This document shows, piece after piece, positions 18,177-27,517 of a stretch of 64,000 nt of DNA; position 1 is the first letter of the stretch, and each line of letters starts with the position of its first letter. The DNA comes from Mycolicibacterium moriokaense (GTDB taxonomy: Bacteria; Actinomycetota; Actinomycetes; Mycobacteriales; Mycobacteriaceae). Under the pieces are notes generated by a model. It was not told the DNA's origin and ran no database searches. It saw nothing but the letters and a program-made list of their open reading frames with translations. Position numbers and translations under genes: made by a program. The stretch lies in the NCBI RefSeq assembly GCF_010726085.1, contig NZ_AP022560.1:5704001-5768000 (forward strand), in the 5' to 3' direction.

Positions 18177-20549
18177 ATGCGAGTTGACGGACGGGACATC
18201 ACCGTCTCGGGCAGCCTGTTGCAACCGTTGACCCGCCGGACCAACGACATCTTCCGCGTGGTCCTGTCCGCGGTGTTCCTCGCGGTCGTCGTCACCAGCT
18301 CCGTGATCACCCGCAACGAGTGGGTGGCGCTCGAGCGGTCGATCTCCGAGATCGTCGCCGTCCTCACCCCGACCCAGGCCAACCTGGTGTACCTCGCATA
18401 CGGCGTCTTGATCCTGGCGGCGCCGTTCGTCATCCTGGTCAGCCTCATCGTGGGCCGGCAGTGGAAGCTGCTCGGCGCGTATGCCGCGGCGGCCGCAATC
18501 GCCGGGTTGGCGCTGTCGATCACCAATGCGGGCTTTGCCGCCCCACAGTGGCACTTCGACCTCTCCGATCGCCTCGACACGCTGCCCTCGCAGTTCGTCG
18601 ACGATCCGCGCTGGATCGCGATGCTGGCCGCCGTGCTGACGGTGTCGGGGCCGTGGCTGCCCGCGCGGTGGCGACGCTGGTGGTGGGCGCTGCTGCTGGC
18701 GTTCGTCCCGATACATCTCGTCATCAGCGCGATCGTCCCCGCACGCTCGTTGGTCGGGCTGGCCGTCGGCTGGTTCGTCGGCGCGCTGGTCGTGCTCGTC
18801 GTCGGCACCCCCGGGCTCGACGTGCCGCTGGAGGGGGCGGTGCGCGCGATGGCCCGCCGCGGCTGCATCGTCTACGAGCTCAAGGTGCTGCGGCCGTCGG
18901 GCGCCGGGCCGCTGATCCTGCAGGCCGCGTGCGAGAACCAGCAGACGACGGCCGTGATGGAGATGTACGGCCCGCACCAACGCGGCGGCGGCGTGCTCCT
19001 GCAGCTGTGGCGCAAGGTGCGCTTCCGCGACCGCGAGACCGCGCCCCTGCACGCGTCGATGCGCCGCCTCGTCGAGCATCGCGCGCTGATGGCCATCGCG
19101 ATCGGCCAACTCAAGGTCGCCAACATCGCCACGATCGCCGTCGCCGGGCTCGAACGCGGCTGGACGCTGTACGCCCACACCCCCGCCCGCGGTACGCCGA
19201 TCGGCGACTGCACAGCGGCCATCCCCGTCAGCCGGGTCTGGGAATCGCTGCGCGAACTCCACGACTGTCAGATCTCGCACGGAGACCTTCGCGCCAGCGA
19301 GATCACCGTCGATGACACGGTGCTGTTCGGCGGATTCGACACCGCCGAGTACGGCGCCACCGAGGCGCAACTGCGGTCCGACATCGCGCAGCTGCTGGTG
19401 ACGACGACGCATCTTTACGACGCGCCGTCCGCGGTGCGCGCCGCCATCGACGCCTTCGGCAAGAACACGGTGTTGACGGCATCGCGGCGTCTCACGAATG
19501 CGGCTGTGCCGCTGCGCATCCGGCAGTCCGTGGTCGATCCGAAGGCCGTGATCGCCGCCGCGCGCGAGGAGGTGAAGCGGCAGACCCGCGTCGACGAGAT
19601 CCGCACCGAGACTGTCACCCGTTTCACTCGCAGTCAGTTGATCCAACTGGTGTTGCTGATCGCGCTGGTGTACGTCGCGTATCCGTTCATCAGCTCGGTG
19701 CCGACGTTCCTCACCGAGTTGCGCAGCGCGAACTGGTGGTGGGCGCTGCTGGGGCTGGCGGCGTCGGGGTTGACGTATATCGGTGCGGCAGCGGCACTGT
19801 GGGCAGCCGCCGACGGTGTGGTCGGCCTGTGGGGCCTGATCGTGATGCAGGTGGCCAACAAGTTCGCCGCCACCACCACGCCTGCGGGTGTCGGGGGCCT
19901 CGCGCTCAGCGCCAGGTATCTGCAGAAGGGCGGCGTCACCCCGATGCGCGCGACGACCGCCGTCGCACTGCAACAGTCGGTTCAGGTGATCACCCACATC
20001 ATCCTGCTGATCTTCTTCAGCACGGCAGCGGGAGTGTCCGCCAACCTTTCTCGCTTCGTGCCGAGCGTCAACATCCTGTATCTGGCGGCCGGCCTGCTGC
20101 TCGGCCTGATCGGCACGTTCCTGCTGGTGCCCAGGTTACGACGCTGGCTGGCCACGTCGGTGCGACCGCGGCTGGAGGAGGTCGTCGGCCACCTCATCGA
20201 GCTGGGCCGCGAACCCAAACGCCTCGCGGTGATCGTGCTCGGTTGTGCGGCAACCACTCTCGGTAATGCGTTCGCGCTGTGGGCGGCGATCGAGGCGTTC
20301 GGTGGCGACACGTCGTTCATCACCGTCACGGTCGTGACGATGGTCGGCGGCACGCTGGCGTCCGCAGCACCCACGCCCGGCGGCGTCGGCGCCGTGGAGG
20401 CCGCGCTGATCGGTGGTCTGGCCGCGTTCGGGATGGCCGCGGCGGTCGCCGTTCCGTCGGTGCTGCTGTACCGGGTGCTGACGACCTGGCTGCCGGTGTT
20501 CGTCGGGTGGCAGGTGATGCGCTGGATGACGAAGAACTCACTGATCTAG
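18177..20549 (+). CDS. Flippase-like (UPF0104/LPG_synthase_TM) membrane protein with a degenerate kinase-like centre
   Basis: This 790-residue protein has three parts. The N-terminal third is a set of helices. The cytoplasmic middle (about 210-450) carries motifs reminiscent of a protein or aminoglycoside kinase: HGDLRASEI and, later, GGFDTAEYG. The last 290 residues are a UPF0104/LPG-synthase-type membrane domain with PTPGGVGAVEAALIGG near the end. The last domain moves lipids across the membrane in related proteins. The kinase-like centre lacks the usual Asn after HGD and the standard DFG, so it may bind rather than phosphorylate. Function is unknown. Confidence 0.82.
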   Translation: MRVDGRDITVSGSLLQPLTRRTNDIFRVVLSAVFLAVVVTSSVITRNEWVALERSISEIVAVLTPTQANLVYLAYGVLILAAPFVILVSLIVGRQWKLLGAYAAAAAIAGLALSITNAGFAAPQWHFDLSDRLDTLPSQFVDDPRWIAMLAAVLTVSGPWLPARWRRWWWALLLAFVPIHLVISAIVPARSLVGLAVGWFVGALVVLVVGTPGLDVPLEGAVRAMARRGCIVYELKVLRPSGAGPLILQAACENQQTTAVMEMYGPHQRGGGVLLQLWRKVRFRDRETAPLHASMRRLVEHRALMAIAIGQLKVANIATIAVAGLERGWTLYAHTPARGTPIGDCTAAIPVSRVWESLRELHDCQISHGDLRASEITVDDTVLFGGFDTAEYGATEAQLRSDIAQLLVTTTHLYDAPSAVRAAIDAFGKNTVLTASRRLTNAAVPLRIRQSVVDPKAVIAAAREEVKRQTRVDEIRTETVTRFTRSQLIQLVLLIALVYVAYPFISSVPTFLTELRSANWWWALLGLAASGLTYIGAAAALWAAADGVVGLWGLIVMQVANKFAATTTPAGVGGLALSARYLQKGGVTPMRATTAVALQQSVQVITHIILLIFFSTAAGVSANLSRFVPSVNILYLAAGLLLGLIGTFLLVPRLRRWLATSVRPRLEEVVGHLIELGREPKRLAVIVLGCAATTLGNAFALWAAIEAFGGDTSFITVTVVTMVGGTLASAAPTPGGVGAVEAALIGGLAAFGMAAAVAVPSVLLYRVLTTWLPVFVGWQVMRWMTKNSLI

Positions 20550-20580
20550 ATGCACGGATCGGCAGCCGCAGCGGCATACT

Positions 20581-20973
20581 GTGCGGGTGCGTGAACTCAA
20601 CGTCCTCGGCGCGGCGTTGGAGCCCTGCGGCACCGACCCAATGACCGGTTTCTACCGTGACGGCTGCTGCTCGACCGGCCCCCAAGACGTCGGCAGGCAC
20701 ACGATCTGTGCCGTGGTCACCGCCGAGTTCCTCGAACACCAACGCTCCATCGGCAACGACCTGTCGACCCCGATGCCGCAATACCGCTTCCCCGGTCTGC
20801 AACCCGGCGACCGCTGGTGCGTCACCGCGGTGAACTGGCTGCGCGCCTACCACGACGGCTGTGCGGCCCCTGTGGTGCTGGCATCCACTCATGAACGCAC
20901 GCTCGACATCGTGCCGATGGCGGCGCTGCAGGAGAACGCGGTCGACGTCCCCGACGACCTCGGCAGTCTCTAA
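20581..20973 (+). CDS. DUF2237 family protein
   Basis: This 130-residue protein shows the DUF2237 pattern almost throughout: CGTDPMTGFYRDGCC, DVGRHTICAV, GNDLSTPMP, FPGLQPGDRWC and a late THER. It is rich in conserved Cys and His, suggesting metal binding, but no function is established for the family. The start is GTG 20581, just after the flippase-like gene. It has no signal peptide and is probably cytosolic. Confidence 0.85.
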   Translation: MRVRELNVLGAALEPCGTDPMTGFYRDGCCSTGPQDVGRHTICAVVTAEFLEHQRSIGNDLSTPMPQYRFPGLQPGDRWCVTAVNWLRAYHDGCAAPVVLASTHERTLDIVPMAALQENAVDVPDDLGSL

Positions 20974-21019
20974 CCGAAATACCCTTTAGCCCGCCGCGGA
21001 TCAGGAATACCGTGGCGCT

Positions 21020-21496
21020 ATGACAGAACCCGCGGTCAAAGCCGACCATCCGCCCGAAACGCTGTTGAAGGTGGCGAACCCGGCGCTACGCGTCTTGCTG
21101 CGCACCCCGCTGGCAGGTCCGTTGGGTAAACAGCTGATGGTCTTGAATTTCAAGGGACGCAAATCGGGGCGCCCGTTCTCGATCCCGGTGAGCGCACACC
21201 ACATCGACGGCGACTTGTACGCCATCGCGAACGCGGGATGGAAGCACAACTTCACCGGTGGCGCCGACGCCGAGGTCGTGCACGGCGGGAAGACGACGAA
21301 GATGCACGGCGAGCTCATCTCCAACCCGGACGTCGTCGCCGACCTCGCGCATCGTTGCGCGCAGTCCTACGGCGTCAAGAAAGCGCAGACGATGATGGGA
21401 CTCAAGTTCCGCGACAACCAGATCCCGACGCTCGACCAGTTCAAGGAGGGCCTCGCCCGCGAGAAGATCGTCGCCGTCAAGTTCACTCCCCGCTAG
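21020..21496 (+). CDS. Nitroreductase/quinone-reductase family protein (deazaflavin F420-type)
   Basis: This 158-residue protein of the split-beta-barrel FDOR family shows the typical LMVLNFKGRKSGRPFSIPVS strand followed by a turn and a GWKHNFTGGADAEV segment. Relatives such as mycobacterial Ddn bind coenzyme F420H2 and reduce quinones or nitro compounds. The substrate here is unknown. The gene ends four bases before an SDR gene, so the two are probably cotranscribed. Confidence 0.82.
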   Translation: MTEPAVKADHPPETLLKVANPALRVLLRTPLAGPLGKQLMVLNFKGRKSGRPFSIPVSAHHIDGDLYAIANAGWKHNFTGGADAEVVHGGKTTKMHGELISNPDVVADLAHRCAQSYGVKKAQTMMGLKFRDNQIPTLDQFKEGLAREKIVAVKFTPR

Positions 21497-21500
21497 TCCC

Positions 21501-22298
21501 ATGCACCTCTCAGACAAGAGCGTCCTGCTCACCGGGGCCACCGGCGGCCTCGGACGCGCCATCGCCGCGGCGCTCGCCGCCCGTGGTGCGCAGTTGATCC
21601 TGAGCTCACGTAAACAGCAGGAACTCGACGCGTTAGCGGCGTCTCTGGCCGGTGAAGGTCACCGCACGATCGTCAGCGACCTCGCGGAAGTCGGCGCGAG
21701 CGACGCGCTGTTGGCCGAGGCGGGCGACATCGACGTCCTCGTCGCCAACGCAGCCCTGCCGGCGTCGGGCACGCTCGACAGCTTCACCTCCGATCAGACC
21801 GACAGGGCGTTGCGGGTGAACCTCGAATCGCCGATCCAGATGACTCGCGCATTGATCCCCACGTTCACCATGCGACGGTCGGGCCACTTCGTCTTCGTGT
21901 CATCGCTGGCCGGCAAGGCGGCGAGTCCTGGCGGATCACTTTATGCCGCAACGAAATTCGGCCTGCGCGGGTTCGCGCTGTGTCTGCGCGACGACCTACG
22001 GCCCGCCGGCGTCGGCGTATCGGTGATCTGTCCCGGGTTCATCCGCGACGCGGGCATGTTCGCCGAGTCGGGGGCGACACCGCTGCCGTTCGCGGGCACC
22101 GCCTCACCCGAGCAGGTCGGCGACGCCGTGGTCACCGCGATCGAGCGCAACCGCGGCGAGGTCGATGTCGCCCCGCTGCGCCAGCGCGCGATCGCGCGGT
22201 TCGCCATGAACACCCCCGCGCTGGCGTCGCGCCTCGGCGGTGGTCTCGCCGCCAAGACGACCGCCGAGATCGCGGCCGGGCAGATGCACAAACGCTGA
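21501..22298 (+). CDS. Short-chain dehydrogenase/reductase
   Basis: This 265-residue classical SDR has the TGATGGLG nucleotide-binding motif (11-18), NAA(L) near residue 84, and the catalytic SSLAG and YAATK (Tyr-x3-Lys) segments. It oxidises or reduces an alcohol/ketone with NAD(P)(H). The preference is not readable, although the Arg after the second strand (SSRKQQ) hints at NADP. It follows the F420-type reductase by four bases. The substrate is unknown. Confidence 0.88.
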   Translation: MHLSDKSVLLTGATGGLGRAIAAALAARGAQLILSSRKQQELDALAASLAGEGHRTIVSDLAEVGASDALLAEAGDIDVLVANAALPASGTLDSFTSDQTDRALRVNLESPIQMTRALIPTFTMRRSGHFVFVSSLAGKAASPGGSLYAATKFGLRGFALCLRDDLRPAGVGVSVICPGFIRDAGMFAESGATPLPFAGTASPEQVGDAVVTAIERNRGEVDVAPLRQRAIARFAMNTPALASRLGGGLAAKTTAEIAAGQMHKR

Positions 22299-22349
22299 TG
22301 ACGCCGTTCGGGTGATTTAGGCGGCTACCTGCGATTACCGTCTTCAATC

Positions 22350-23972
22350 ATGCCCGCAGTAGATGACGACGTGATCGCTGCGCGAGACGCGTACTCGCGT
22401 GGTGATTGGCGCGCCGCCTACGACCATTTCGGCCGTGCAGCGCAGACCGCGGAGCTGAGCACCGATGACCTCTCCTCGTTCGGCATGGCGGCGTGGCGGC
22501 TGGGCCACGGCAGGGAATCCATCCGGATGTCCGAAGAGGCCTTCAACCGGTTGGTGGCCGAGAACGACACGAAAACAGCCGCCATGAAGGCCACCGATGT
22601 CGCACTGCAGTGGCTCAACGGCGGTGACCCGACGATCACCCGGGTGTGGATCAACCGCGCCCGCCGGCTGCTCGACTCCTCGCCCGAGGACGAGGCGCTC
22701 GCCTATCTGCTGTACGTGGAATCGCAGCTGTCTGTGATCGCCGGCGAGTTCGACGCGGGAGTGCAACGCGCCGAAGAACTTCAGGAGTTCGTGCGTCAGC
22801 GCAACTCGCCAGGACTGACCGCGCTCGGGTTGACCGCCAGCGGTCTGTCGAAACTTCCCTTCGCCCGCACCAGCGAGGCGCTTGCCGAACTCGATGAGGC
22901 GATGATGCCGGTGCTGGCGGGTCAGGTTCCTGTGGACTGGGCCGGCGACATCTACTGCGCCGTGATCCACGAGTGCTATCGGCTCGGCGATATGAACCGC
23001 ATGAAGACCTGGACCAACGCGATGGACAAATGGCGTGAAGGTCCGGACGTCGCCGCCACGTGGTACGGCACCACGTGCGAGGTCCATAAATGGCAATTAC
23101 TCAGCGCCACAACAGATTACCGCGAGCTCGAGCAGCGCTTGATCAATGCCCTCGACGCCATCGAGGATTTTCACGCACCGACGTCGGGCGAGGGACACTA
23201 CGAACTCGGCGACCTGCGTCGGCGGATGGGCGACATCGACGGCGCCCGCGCGGCTTTCGCGAAGGCACGGGAGATCGGGTTCGAACCGCTGCCGGGTGAG
23301 GCGTTGCTGAAATGCCAACTCGGCGACCACGCCGGCGCATGGAACGACCTGCGCATGCGGATCGATGCCGAGGAAGACGAAATCACCCGCATCAGGCTGC
23401 TGCCCGCGGTAATCGAGATCGCACTGGCACGCGACCGCGTCGACGAGGCTGATCAGTACTGCCGCGAACTCGAGGCTGGCGCCGAGAAATTCGACTCGCC
23501 AGGCTTCCGCGCGTGGGCGCTGCACTATCGGGGCGCGGTGCTCGTCAAACAGGGCACCCCAGCTGAGGCGCTGCCCCTGCTGCAAGAGGCGCTGCGCCGA
23601 TACCGGACCACCCAACGCCGCTACGAGATGGCGCAGGTCTGCGAGTGGATGGCGCTGGCGCGGCAGGGTGCCAGCGACAGCGCCGGCGCCGCCGCAGATC
23701 GCGCCAACGCCGAGTCGATCTACCGTGAACTCGGTGCGCAGCCGTGTCAGGCAACCGACGCCGAGCTGCCGGGCGGGCTGACCAAGCGCGAGGTCGAGGT
23801 GCTCGGGCTCATCGCGTCGGGCGCATCCAACCGCGACGTCGCAAAACAGCTGTTCATCAGCGAAAAGACCGTCGGCAGGCACCTGGCCAACATCTTCGTC
23901 AAGCTCGACGTCTCGTCCCGCACGGCCGCCGCGGCGTGGGCCCACGAGAACAAGGTGCTGCCGACCGCCTGA
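22350..23972 (+). CDS. LuxR-type regulator with TPR-like sensor region
   Basis: This 540-residue protein is almost entirely alpha-helical repeats (TPR-like, about 1-460) followed by a C-terminal LuxR/GerE helix-turn-helix (LTKREVEVLGLIASGASNRD then KTVGRHLANIFVKLDVSSRT). No AAA/NB-ARC ATPase or receiver domain precedes it. The repeats probably bind a peptide, protein or small ligand and gate DNA binding. The last codon and stop lie inside the left copy of the 477-bp inverted repeat. Confidence 0.9.
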   Translation: MPAVDDDVIAARDAYSRGDWRAAYDHFGRAAQTAELSTDDLSSFGMAAWRLGHGRESIRMSEEAFNRLVAENDTKTAAMKATDVALQWLNGGDPTITRVWINRARRLLDSSPEDEALAYLLYVESQLSVIAGEFDAGVQRAEELQEFVRQRNSPGLTALGLTASGLSKLPFARTSEALAELDEAMMPVLAGQVPVDWAGDIYCAVIHECYRLGDMNRMKTWTNAMDKWREGPDVAATWYGTTCEVHKWQLLSATTDYRELEQRLINALDAIEDFHAPTSGEGHYELGDLRRRMGDIDGARAAFAKAREIGFEPLPGEALLKCQLGDHAGAWNDLRMRIDAEEDEITRIRLLPAVIEIALARDRVDEADQYCRELEAGAEKFDSPGFRAWALHYRGAVLVKQGTPAEALPLLQEALRRYRTTQRRYEMAQVCEWMALARQGASDSAGAAADRANAESIYRELGAQPCQATDAELPGGLTKREVEVLGLIASGASNRDVAKQLFISEKTVGRHLANIFVKLDVSSRTAAAAWAHENKVLPTA

Positions 23973-24443
23973 CCGCGTCTGCATCATTTGACCCATAAGT
24001 GGTGTAGCAAACGCATCTTTCTCCCGATGTTGGGGCCTATATGAGGTCCATAGCTTTGTGATCAGCCGGTTCACCCCGGAACAGACCACCGAAAGCAGGG
24101 ACATCATGACCACCACCGCAACCACCAAGATCGCCCTGGCCGCCCTGGCCGCCCCGATGATGACCGCCCTGGCCATTGGCCTGGCCGCCGCCGCGCACGC
24201 CGACGCCGACCCCGCCTCCATCGACGGCGCGGCCCCCTCGGTCCCCACCGCCCAAGACACCATCCTCGACTTCAAAGACCAGGGCTTCCGCGTCACCGTC
24301 AACACCACCTCCGACGCCCCGCTGACCAAGTGCTCGATCATCTCCACCCACCAGGAACGCCACCAGCACCACGGCAACACCAACGCCCTGGTCACCGTCT
24401 ACGTCGACGCCTACTGCCCACCCAACGCCTAACCACCACAACC
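23967..24443 (+). repeat. Left copy of a 477-bp inverted repeat
   Basis: These bases match the reverse complement of 31525-32001 without gaps (x pairs with 55968-x). I count about eight substitutions by hand. The repeat contains the last codon and stop of the LuxR gene, a leader and the small secreted His-rich protein gene. No transposase lies in it, and no target-site duplication is seen outside the pair. It borders a 7-kb gene module. Confidence 0.93.
24106..24432 (+). CDS. Small secreted His-rich protein, copy 1
   Basis: This 108-residue protein has a Sec signal peptide (cleavage near AAHA-DA, about residue 33). The mature part is about 75 residues with two Cys (LTKCSII and AYCPPNA) and the cluster HQERHQHHGN, suggesting metal binding and one disulfide. 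I do not recognise the family. ATG 24106 follows GCAGGGA. It lies entirely within the 477-bp repeat and is 32 bases upstream of the MFS gene on the same strand, so it may be the first gene of that operon. A near-identical copy is at 31536-31862 on the opposite strand. Confidence 0.8.
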   Translation: MTTTATTKIALAALAAPMMTALAIGLAAAAHADADPASIDGAAPSVPTAQDTILDFKDQGFRVTVNTTSDAPLTKCSIISTHQERHQHHGNTNALVTVYVDAYCPPNA

Positions 24444-24464
24444 GCCGAGACGGAGTAAACGGTC

Positions 24465-26051
24465 ATGACACGCAGGTGGTCGGCGCTCGGCGTGCTCGCG
24501 CTGGGCGTCCTGCTGATCGGTGTCGACGCCACCGTGCTGGCGGTGGCGGTCCCGTTCATCACCAAAGACCTCGGCGCGACCGCCACCCAGGTGCTGTGGA
24601 TCGGCGACATCTACTCATTTGTGCTGGCCGGTCTGCTCGTCACGATGGGTGGTCTCGGTGACCGCATCGGTCACAAGAAGCTGTTGCTCGGTGGTGCAAT
24701 CGGCTTCGCGATCATGTCGGTGGCGACTGCGTACGCACCGAACGCCGAGCTGCTCATCGGGGCGCGCGCCCTGCTCGCAGTCGCCGGAGCGACCCTGGCT
24801 CCGTCGACCCTCGCGCTCATCCGCGCCCTGTTCTCCGACTCACGTGAACGCAGCGTCGCCGTGGGCATCTGGGCGGCCGTCTTCTCGGCAGGCACCGCAC
24901 TGGGTCCCGTCGTCGGTGGGCTCCTGCTCGAGCACTTCTGGTGGGGCTCAGTCTTTTTGATCAATGTCCCGGTGATCGCCGTCATACTTGTCGGCGGCGC
25001 CGTGCTGTTGCCGGAAATGCGCAACCCCACACCCGGACCGGTCGACCTGCCCAGTGTCGGTCTGTCGCTCGTCGGAACCCTCGGCCTCGTCTACGCCCTC
25101 AAGGAAGGCGTCCACAACGGGATTCGCATCGACATCGTGGCGGCCGGCCTGGTCGGGGCCGCAGCGATGACTCTGTTCGTCCGACGCCAGCTACAGCTGC
25201 CCGACCCGCTGATTGACATCCGGCTGTTCTGCAACCGCACCTTCACCGGTGTCGTCACCGCCAACCTGCTTTCGATACTGGGCCTTTCGGGCGTGGTGTA
25301 CTTCCTGTCCCAGTACTTCCAACTGGTGAATGGGTACAGCCCGCTGAACGCCGGCCTCGCCGAACTACCCGCCGCGGTGGCCGCGATGGTGTTCGGTGTG
25401 TCGGCCGGTGTGGCCGTCCGCTTCTGGTCCCGGCGCGCGGTGCTCACCACCGGGTTGGCGGTCATCGGTTTCGCGATGGCGTCGTTGACAACCATCAGCC
25501 CCGCCACCGGTTACCCCCGGCTCGGCGTCGCCCTGTTCTTTGTCGGCGTCGGCCTCGGCCTGGCGTACACGGTGGCCAACGACCTCATCATCGGCAGCGT
25601 CCCGCCGGAGCGAACCGGTGCAGCGGCGGCCCTCTCGGAAACCGCCTACGAGTTGGGCATGGCACTGGGCATCGCCCTCCTCGGGTCCATCATCGCGGCC
25701 GTTTACCGTGGGCTCACGATTCCACAGGGCATCCATGACGACGTGGCGTCGTATGCGAGGGAAACCCTTGGTGCTGCGCATAATTCGGCAGCCACGCTGC
25801 CGCCCGAGAAGGCTCACGCGCTGCTGACATCCGCGCAGAGCGCCTTCACCGAAGGTCTCGCCGTAGCGGCCGGTGTCGGTTCGCTTCTGCTGTTGGCGTC
25901 GTCGGCCGCAGTGTGGTTCCTGCTGAAACCACGCTCGGCGCCGGAGATTGATCACCCCGCCGCAGTAACTGTCGGAAAGGTAAAAAACATGAATACATGC
26001 ACATCCGCCCAGCTAGAGTGCCCATCGGGGCGGCAGGAGGCACCGAAATGA
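24465..26051 (+). CDS. MFS transporter (DHA2/EmrB-type drug exporter)
   Basis: This 528-residue, 14-helix major facilitator has the DHA2 features: VDATVLAVAVPFI in helix 1, GGLGDRIGHKK after helix 2 and LGPVVGGLLLEHFWW (motif C). The family exports drugs or metabolites in exchange for protons. ATG 24465 follows GGAG, 21 bases after the repeat ends. Its stop overlaps the next gene's ATG. An in-frame ATG at 25989 with its own GGAAAGG box could give a 20-residue tail peptide, but the simplest reading is one long ORF. Confidence 0.9.
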   Translation: MTRRWSALGVLALGVLLIGVDATVLAVAVPFITKDLGATATQVLWIGDIYSFVLAGLLVTMGGLGDRIGHKKLLLGGAIGFAIMSVATAYAPNAELLIGARALLAVAGATLAPSTLALIRALFSDSRERSVAVGIWAAVFSAGTALGPVVGGLLLEHFWWGSVFLINVPVIAVILVGGAVLLPEMRNPTPGPVDLPSVGLSLVGTLGLVYALKEGVHNGIRIDIVAAGLVGAAAMTLFVRRQLQLPDPLIDIRLFCNRTFTGVVTANLLSILGLSGVVYFLSQYFQLVNGYSPLNAGLAELPAAVAAMVFGVSAGVAVRFWSRRAVLTTGLAVIGFAMASLTTISPATGYPRLGVALFFVGVGLGLAYTVANDLIIGSVPPERTGAAAALSETAYELGMALGIALLGSIIAAVYRGLTIPQGIHDDVASYARETLGAAHNSAATLPPEKAHALLTSAQSAFTEGLAVAAGVGSLLLLASSAAVWFLLKPRSAPEIDHPAAVTVGKVKNMNTCTSAQLECPSGRQEAPK

Positions 26052-27514
26052 CACAGCTTTCGCCCGAGAAGCCGGACGCCGATGAATTCTGTGAGGACTG
26101 CGGTTACGAACCCGAACTGAAGCGAACTCTCGGCCAATTCCAAGTGTTCGCGATCTCGTTCGCATTCATCTCGGTGGCGGTCGGCGTTTTCGGTACCTAC
26201 GACGACGTCCTGAAGAACGCGGGACCGGTCGGGATCTGGCTCTGGATCGTCGTGGCCATCGGGCAGACGCTCGTGGCGCTCGTGATCGCGCAGTTCGCCG
26301 CCCGCATCCCGCTGAGCGGCTCGTCGTACCAATGGGGTTCGCGACTGGCCAACCCGAAGGTCGGCTGGTGGTTCGGGTGGGCCAACTTCTGCATCCTGGC
26401 GGCGGGCGTGGTGGCCATCAACAACGCGCTTGCCCAAATGGCCCTGATGCCGCTGCTTGGCATCCCCGAGAACGAAGGCACGGCGCGCATCATCACGGTG
26501 GTGCTGATGATCGTCGAGGCGTTGATCGTCGTCGCGTCGACTCGCCTGTTGGCGATGATCAACAGCGGTGCGGTGGGCCTGGAGCTGTCGCTGGTGATCA
26601 TCTTGACCATCGCACTTTTTGTGGCCGTGATGGTTTCCGGTAAGGGGTCCGTCCACAACCTCGTGTCACGAGGGATCACCGAGGGCGCTCCGAATTACTT
26701 CGCCATCGGCGGCGGATTGATGCTCGCGACGGTCCTGGGCATGACCACTCTCGTCGGTTTCGATGCCGCGGCCAACCTCGCCGAGGAAGCCAAGGACCCC
26801 TACCGCACCGTCCCCCGCGCGGTCGTCGGCTCGGTCGTCGCGGCGTCGGTGCTGGGGCTGATATTCCTGATCTCGCTCACGATCGCGATCGATGACGTGA
26901 CGCGGATCAGCGAGAGCGATTCACCCGTCGTATTGATTCTGCGCGACCAGTTGGGCCCCGTCACCGAGAGCATCCTGCTCACCGCAATCGTCTTCGCGTT
27001 CTTCGGTGCCGGCTTGGTAACCCTGGCCACCTGCTCGCGAATCGTCTACGCGATGGCGCGTGACTCCCGATTTCCCGCGCACGGGTTGATGCGACGCGTC
27101 AACCCCCGCACCCAAACGCCGATTCCCGCGACGATCCTGGTGGTCGTCTTGGGGATCCTGCTGATGGCCGTGATGCCCGGTGACGCGTTGCTGGCGTTGA
27201 TCACCACCGGCACGATTCTCGGGCCTCTTCTTTACGGCGCGACCATCGTTCTCTATCTGTCGGTGCGCAAACGATTGGACCGCGTGGAGGGCGCATTCGA
27301 TCTCGGGCGGTTCGAAATGCCCGTTGCGGTCAGCGCTTTGATCTGGTCGGCCATCGCGATTTTCGTCATCATGGCACCCCCGTCAGCGCGGGTCCCCACC
27401 CTGGTCGTGGTCGGGTTGTTCATCATCGGCGGGCTCTACTTCTTCAAGTTGTGGAAGTTCAACCGGGACATCCTGGAGACCGAGCCGGGTGACACCGAAA
27501 TGTTCAAGCACTGA
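26048..27514 (+). CDS. APC-superfamily amino acid/amine permease, paralogue 1
   Basis: This 488-residue, 12-helix permease of the amino-acid/polyamine/GABA type has the start motif ELKRTLGQFQVFAISFAFIS, GSSYQWGSRLANPK in helix 3 and FDAAANLAEEAKDPYRTVPR before helix 7. It should take up an amino acid or amine by proton symport. It overlaps the MFS stop (ATGA) and is closely related to the permease at 28885; the two sandwich the FAD oxidase. The substrate cannot be read. Confidence 0.9.
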   Translation: MTQLSPEKPDADEFCEDCGYEPELKRTLGQFQVFAISFAFISVAVGVFGTYDDVLKNAGPVGIWLWIVVAIGQTLVALVIAQFAARIPLSGSSYQWGSRLANPKVGWWFGWANFCILAAGVVAINNALAQMALMPLLGIPENEGTARIITVVLMIVEALIVVASTRLLAMINSGAVGLELSLVIILTIALFVAVMVSGKGSVHNLVSRGITEGAPNYFAIGGGLMLATVLGMTTLVGFDAAANLAEEAKDPYRTVPRAVVGSVVAASVLGLIFLISLTIAIDDVTRISESDSPVVLILRDQLGPVTESILLTAIVFAFFGAGLVTLATCSRIVYAMARDSRFPAHGLMRRVNPRTQTPIPATILVVVLGILLMAVMPGDALLALITTGTILGPLLYGATIVLYLSVRKRLDRVEGAFDLGRFEMPVAVSALIWSAIAIFVIMAPPSARVPTLVVVGLFIIGGLYFFKLWKFNRDILETEPGDTEMFKH

Positions 27515-27517
27515 GCG

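Noticed and set aside
16707..19997. A single 1096-codon open frame on the minus strand
   Set aside because: Only the last 442 codons are a gene (P450, start at 18035). The rest is antisense to the flippase-like gene and is open because of high GC in the third codon position.
25989..26051. A separate 20-residue peptide at the end of the MFS gene
   Set aside because: An ATG with a good ribosome binding site exists, but it is in frame with the MFS ORF, so it is simpler to read it as the MFS C-terminus.
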